A stretch of DNA of 64,000 nucleotides. Source: Bradyrhizobium diazoefficiens (GTDB lineage: Bacteria > Pseudomonadota > Alphaproteobacteria > Rhizobiales > Xanthobacteraceae). Numbering within the stretch: position 1 is the first letter of the stretch; each line of letters opens with the position of its first letter. Positions 60,489-64,000 of this stretch are shown in pieces. The translations under genes and the position numbers were made by a program. The notes beneath the pieces were generated by a model. It saw nothing but the letters and a program-made list of their open reading frames with translations. It was not told where the DNA came from and did not search any database. The stretch spans positions 4,154,001 to 4,218,000 of the forward strand of contig NZ_CP067041.1 of NCBI RefSeq assembly GCF_016599855.1, given 5' to 3'.

Positions 60489-61898
60489 ATGAAGACCGCC
60501 AAAGACGTCCTGAAATCGATCAAGGACAACGACGTCAAATACGTCGACCTGCGCTTCACCGATCCGCGCGGCAAGTGGCAGCATGTGACGTTCGACGTCA
60601 GCATGATCGATGAGGACATTTTCGCCGAAGGAACGATGTTCGACGGCTCCTCGATCGCCGGCTGGAAGGCGATCAACGAGTCCGACATGTGCCTGATGCC
60701 CGATCCGGTGACCGCGACGATCGATCCGTTCTTCGCCGAGACCACCATGGTCATCACCTGCGACGTGCTCGAGCCGACCACCGGTGAGCCCTACAACCGC
60801 GACCCCCGCGGCATCGCCAAAAAGGCCGAAGCCATGGTGAAGTCGATGGGCGTGGGCGACAGTGTATTCGTCGGCCCTGAAGCCGAGTTCTTCGTGTTCG
60901 ACGACGTCCGCTTCTCGAGCGACCCCTACAATACCGGTTTCCGGCTCGACTCTTCGGAGCTGCCGGTCAACTCCAACACCGAATATGAAGGCGGCAATCT
61001 CGGCCACCGCGTCCGCACCAAGGGCGGCTATTTCCCGGTCCCGCCGCAGGACTCGGTGCAGGACATGCGCTCGGAGATGCTCGGCGCCATGGCCAAGATG
61101 GGCGTCAAGGTCGAGAAGCACCATCATGAAGTCGCCTCCGCCCAGCACGAGCTCGGCATGAAGTTCGACACGCTGACGCTGATGGCCGACCACATGCAGA
61201 TCTACAAATACTGCATCCATCAGGTCGCGCACATCTACGGCAAGACGGCCACCTTCATGCCGAAGCCGGTCTATGGCGACAACGGCTCGGGCATGCACGT
61301 GCACCAGTCGATCTGGAAGGACGGCAAGCCGGTATTCGCCGGCAACAAATACGCCGACCTGTCGGAGACCTGCCTGCACTATATCGGCGGCATCATCAAG
61401 CACGCCAAAGCGATCAACGCCTTCACCAACCCCTCGACCAATTCCTACAAGCGTCTGGTCCCGGGCTATGAAGCCCCCGTGCTGCTCGCCTACTCCGCGC
61501 GCAACCGCTCGGCCTCCTGCCGCATCCCCTACACCGCTTCGCCGAAGGCCAAGCGCGTCGAGGTGCGCTTCCCCGATCCGCTCGCCAATCCCTATCTCGG
61601 CTTCGCCGCGATGCTGATGGCCGGACTCGACGGCATCAAGAACAAGATCGATCCGGGTCCGGCAATGGACAAGGACCTGTACGACCTGCCGAAGGAAGAG
61701 CTGAAGCAGATCCCGACGGTGTGCGGCAGCTTGCGCGAGGCGCTGGAAAACCTCGACAAGGATCGCAGCTTCCTGAAGGCCGGCGGCGTGTTCGACGACG
61801 ACTTCATCGACGCCTATATCGAGCTGAAGATGACCGAAGTCGCCCGCTTCGAAATGACCCCGCACCCGATCGAGTTCGACATGTACTATTCGGGCTGA
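60489..61898 (+). CDS. glnA: Glutamine synthetase type I
   Basis: This 469-residue enzyme makes glutamine from glutamate and ammonia with ATP. It shows [17 protein letters not shown], with metal ligands EAEFFVF and [15 protein letters not shown], and the active-site loops around RVKTKGGYFP and [20 protein letters not shown]. Tyr398 in [15 protein letters not shown] is the adenylylation site. The frame and length are those of the bacterial class GSI-beta. ATG 60489 follows a short AGGGG motif. Confidence 0.96.
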   Translation: MKTAKDVLKSIKDNDVKYVDLRFTDPRGKWQHVTFDVSMIDEDIFAEGTMFDGSSIAGWKAINESDMCLMPDPVTATIDPFFAETTMVITCDVLEPTTGEPYNRDPRGIAKKAEAMVKSMGVGDSVFVGPEAEFFVFDDVRFSSDPYNTGFRLDSSELPVNSNTEYEGGNLGHRVRTKGGYFPVPPQDSVQDMRSEMLGAMAKMGVKVEKHHHEVASAQHELGMKFDTLTLMADHMQIYKYCIHQVAHIYGKTATFMPKPVYGDNGSGMHVHQSIWKDGKPVFAGNKYADLSETCLHYIGGIIKHAKAINAFTNPSTNSYKRLVPGYEAPVLLAYSARNRSASCRIPYTASPKAKRVEVRFPDPLANPYLGFAAMLMAGLDGIKNKIDPGPAMDKDLYDLPKEELKQIPTVCGSLREALENLDKDRSFLKAGGVFDDDFIDAYIELKMTEVARFEMTPHPIEFDMYYSG

Positions 61899-61921
61899 TC
61901 GGCCCGGCAACGACGACAGGT

Positions 61922-61949
61922 AAAAGGCGCTCCGAGAGGAGCGCCTTTT
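61922..61949 (+). terminator. Rho-independent terminator of glnA
   Basis: AAAAGGCGCTCC (61922-61933), loop GAGA and GGAGCGCCTTTT (61938-61949) form a perfect 12-bp stem, followed by CGTTTT. It begins 24 bases after the glnA stop. Confidence 0.93.
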
Positions 61950-61965
61950 CGTTTTGCCCAGGTGC

Positions 61966-62162
61966 CGTAGGGCGGATTAGCCGCAGGCGTAATCCGCCAA
62001 TCCTACCAACGTCACGAACGCTCGCCGAGGTCGTTTGCCGTCGGTCGAGCAAATTGACCGTAAAAAACCAGCAACCGCCAGGAAGAAGCGCGCGACGGTA
62101 GTTGGGCATTCGAGCAGTCTAGCATAAGAGGCGGATTACGCCTTCGGCTAATCCGCCCTACG
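61966..62162. repeat. Pair of 33-bp inverted repeats flanking ~130 bases
   Basis: The left arm starts CGTAGGGCGGATTAGCCG (61966-61998) and the right arm ends CGGCTAATCCGCCCTACG (62130-62162). They are near-identical inverted copies, and each arm is itself palindromic (GGCGGATTA and TAATCCGCC). Similar elements occur in Bradyrhizobium genomes, from memory. The intervening 131 bases hold no gene. It lies between the convergent glnA and slipin genes. Confidence 0.75.
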
Positions 62163-62178
62163 ACCCTGGCTTCTTCAA

Positions 62179-62937
62179 TCACGTCGTGTCCCTCCGCGGC
62201 ATCAAATGATCGAGCAGGCCCGTCGGCAGCGGAAACACGACGGTCGACGACCGCTCGCCCGCGATGTCGTGCAGAGCCGCGAAATAACGCAGCTGCATCG
62301 CCTGCGGCTCCTGTGCCAGAATGCGGCCGGCCTCGACGAGCTTTTCGGCGGCCTGTTGCTCGCCCATGGCGTTGATGACCTTGGCGCGCCGCAACCGCTC
62401 CGCCTCGGCCTGCTTCGCGATCGCGCGTATCATCGTTTCATTGATGTCGACGTCCTTGATCTCGATACCCGTGACCTTGATGCCCCAGACGTCGGTCTGC
62501 TTGTCGAGGATCTCCTGGATATCGGCGTTCAGCTTGTCGCGTTCGGCCAGCATCTCGTCGAGATCGTGCTTTCCCAGCACCGAGCGCAGCGTGGTCTGGG
62601 CGAGCTGGCTGGTCGCGGCCATGTAATCGCCAACCTTGATGATGGCGCGCTCGGGATCGACGATACGGAAGTAGAGGACGGCGTTGACCTTGACCGAGAC
62701 GTTGTCGCGCGAGATCACGTCCTGCGGCGGCACCACCTGCACCATCACCCTGAGATCGACCTTGACGAGCTGCTGCACGATCGGAATGAGGATGACGAGG
62801 CCCGGCCCCTTCACCCCGCTGAAGCGGCCGAGCGTGAAAATGACGCCGCGCTCGTATTCCCTGAGGATGCGAACGGCCTGGGTAAGAAACATGACGACGA
62901 GCAGCGCAAGCACCGCATAGATCGAATATTCAATCAT
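62179..62937 (-). CDS. Slipin (SPFH/stomatin-like membrane protein)
   Basis: This 252-residue protein has an N-terminal membrane segment (YSIYAVLALLVVMFLTQAVR) and an SPFH domain with EYERGVIFTLGRFSGVKGPG, VPPQDVISRDNVSVKVNAV and AQTTLRSVLGKHDLDEMLAE. A coiled-coil region follows (AIAKQAEAERLRRAKVINAM). It organises membrane microdomains. Its start overlaps the NfeD-type gene, the usual partner, by eight bases. Confidence 0.92.
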   Translation of the reverse strand: MIEYSIYAVLALLVVMFLTQAVRILREYERGVIFTLGRFSGVKGPGLVILIPIVQQLVKVDLRVMVQVVPPQDVISRDNVSVKVNAVLYFRIVDPERAIIKVGDYMAATSQLAQTTLRSVLGKHDLDEMLAERDKLNADIQEILDKQTDVWGIKVTGIEIKDVDINETMIRAIAKQAEAERLRRAKVINAMGEQQAAEKLVEAGRILAQEPQAMQLRYFAALHDIAGERSSTVVFPLPTGLLDHLMPRRDTT

Positions 62938-64000
62938 CAGAGTTGACCTCCTTCGCCGCCAGCCGGGCCGGACGCCGGACCACCAGCGTTAAATCGACGA
63001 TATTGGCGACCTCGACCGTCTCGCCCGGCCTGAAGCTGTCGGCGCCGCGCGCCCGCCAGCGTTCGCCATGCGTAAAGACGTGACCTTCGGTCGCGTTCCA
63101 GTCGAGGACCTCGGCGGACAGGCCACGCATGGCTTGCGCACCGACCCGGATCGGAGCCTTGCGGGCGCGCCGAAGCGCGCCGAGCACGACGAAAACGAAG
63201 CCGGTGAACATCGCGGCGACGACGGCGATGACCGACCATGATAGCCGATAGCCCGGCGCCTCGACCCGCACCAGCATGAGCGCTCCCAGCACGAAGGCGA
63301 CGACGCCGCCAAGACCGATCACCACGGTTGGATTGAACGCCTCGATGGCCAGCAACGCGATCCCGACCAGCATCAAGCCGAGGCCGGCATAGTTGATCGG
63401 CAGCATGTTAAGGGCATAGAGGCCGATCAACAGGCAGATCGTCCCGACCACTCCCGGGGCGATCGCACCGGGCGACACGAATTCGAAGATCAGGCCGTAG
63501 ATGCCGACCATCAGGAGAATGAAGGCAACGTTGGGATCGGTGATAACGGCCAGAAATCGGGCGATCCATCCGGGGTCGACGACTTCGACTACGGCGTTCT
63601 TCGTCGCAAGCCGCTGCGTCTTGCCGCCCGCCACCTCGACCACGCGACCATCGGTTTGCCTGAGCAATTCGGCCTGATCGCGCGCGACGAGATCGATGAC
63701 GTTTTCCTCCAACGCGCCGTTGGCCGAGAGCGTGGCGGCTTCACGGACCGCTTTTTCGGCCCAATCGGCGTTACGATTGCGCAACTCGGCAAGGCTTCGG
63801 ATGAAGGCGACGGCGTCGTTCGTCACCTTCGCCGTCATCGCGTCTTTCGGCTCAGCCTTCTTGTCCTTGCTCTCCTTGTCCGGCGTGCCGCTCGGCAGGG
63901 CCGGGAGTGGGCCGCCAATCTGCACCGGCGTCGCGGCACCGATGTTGGTACCGGGCGCCATCGCCGCGATATGGGTTGCATACAGAATGTAGGTCCCCGC
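62930..64000 (-). CDS. NfeD-family serine protease-like membrane protein (5' end beyond window)
   Basis: The visible 356 codons run from GTYILYATHIAAMAPGTNIG, the ClpP-like protease core of the family, to the NfeD C-terminus. It has a membrane region with about four hydrophobic segments (VAFILLMVGIYGLIFEFVSP, TICLLIGLYALNMLPINYAG, AFVLGALMLVRVEAPGYRLS and VIAVVAAMFTGFVFVVLGAL). The C-terminal OB-fold domain carries MRGLSAEVLDWNATEGHVFT. The start codon lies to the right of base 64000. It is the operon partner of the slipin gene. Confidence 0.88.
   Translation of the reverse strand, partial: AGTYILYATHIAAMAPGTNIGAATPVQIGGPLPALPSGTPDKESKDKKAEPKDAMTAKVTNDAVAFIRSLAELRNRNADWAEKAVREAATLSANGALEENVIDLVARDQAELLRQTDGRVVEVAGGKTQRLATKNAVVEVVDPGWIARFLAVITDPNVAFILLMVGIYGLIFEFVSPGAIAPGVVGTICLLIGLYALNMLPINYAGLGLMLVGIALLAIEAFNPTVVIGLGGVVAFVLGALMLVRVEAPGYRLSWSVIAVVAAMFTGFVFVVLGALRRARKAPIRVGAQAMRGLSAEVLDWNATEGHVFTHGERWRARGADSFRPGETVEVANIVDLTLVVRRPARLAAKEVNSDD

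Noticed and set aside
60450..61910. Long open frame (486 codons) opposite glnA
   Set aside because: Shadow of glnA on the other strand; no domain features.

Overview
This is chromosomal DNA of an alphaproteobacterium, almost certainly Bradyrhizobium or a very close relative. The evidence is the high GC content, an hsp20 gene preceded by a ROSE-type RNA thermometer, a 14-gene nuo operon carrying small lineage-specific inserts, the tig-clpP-clpX-lon order, a GTG-initiated glnB followed by glnA with a sigma-54 promoter, and three kinds of dispersed palindromic repeat that I recall from Bradyrhizobium genomes. No rRNA, CRISPR array or intact insertion sequence was seen.

Layout. 1-5018 is a worn accessory stretch. 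It holds the C-terminal end of an unrecognised protein, a decayed duplicate of a peptide-transporter ATPase tail, a truncated SAM-domain/cyclase gene, a small helical protein, a chromate transporter gene with two frameshifts, and two AT-richer orphan genes. 5019-10431 is a peptide ABC transporter operon on the minus strand (substrate-binding protein, two permeases, two ATPases). 10649-12825 holds mtnK, a possible gene remnant, a DUF1467 protein and methylmalonyl-CoA epimerase. 12837-31453 is one long minus-strand run: nuoA-N followed by birA and RNase J. Interrupting the nuo genes are two short coiled-coil proteins (between nuoB/nuoC and nuoG/nuoF), a small membrane protein (nuoE/nuoF) and an FkbM-type methyltransferase (nuoD/nuoE). 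32016-34577 is a decaying catabolic locus: an intact MarR regulator beside a broken Rieske oxygenase and a broken MFS transporter. 34581-40559 carries a hydrolase, a small exported protein, tRNA-Asp, the thermometer-controlled hsp20 with three small companion genes, an HU protein, pepT, a membrane protein and a 24-residue membrane peptide. 40832-47696 is a cobalt/zinc/cadmium efflux locus (His-rich exported protein, czcC, czcB, czcA, czcD). 47717-56438 holds a methyltransferase, tRNA-Val, a GFA-type protein, the proteostasis block lon, clpX, clpP and tig, and tRNA-Leu. 56592-64000 holds a copper-site-poor multicopper-oxidase-like Tat protein, a truncated antitoxin-like gene, nnrD, glnB-glnA, and a slipin/NfeD pair that runs off the right edge.

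How the parts fit. Most of the window is core metabolism: Complex I, nitrogen assimilation (PII and glutamine synthetase), ATP-dependent proteolysis and nascent-chain folding, metal efflux and peptide uptake. The unusual material is small: conserved-looking short proteins embedded in the nuo operon, a tandem pair of helical proteins behind hsp20, a histidine-rich insertion in NuoL, and several genes in different stages of decay. No obviously complete new system was found. The nuo-embedded proteins and the hsp20 companions are the best candidates for undescribed biology.
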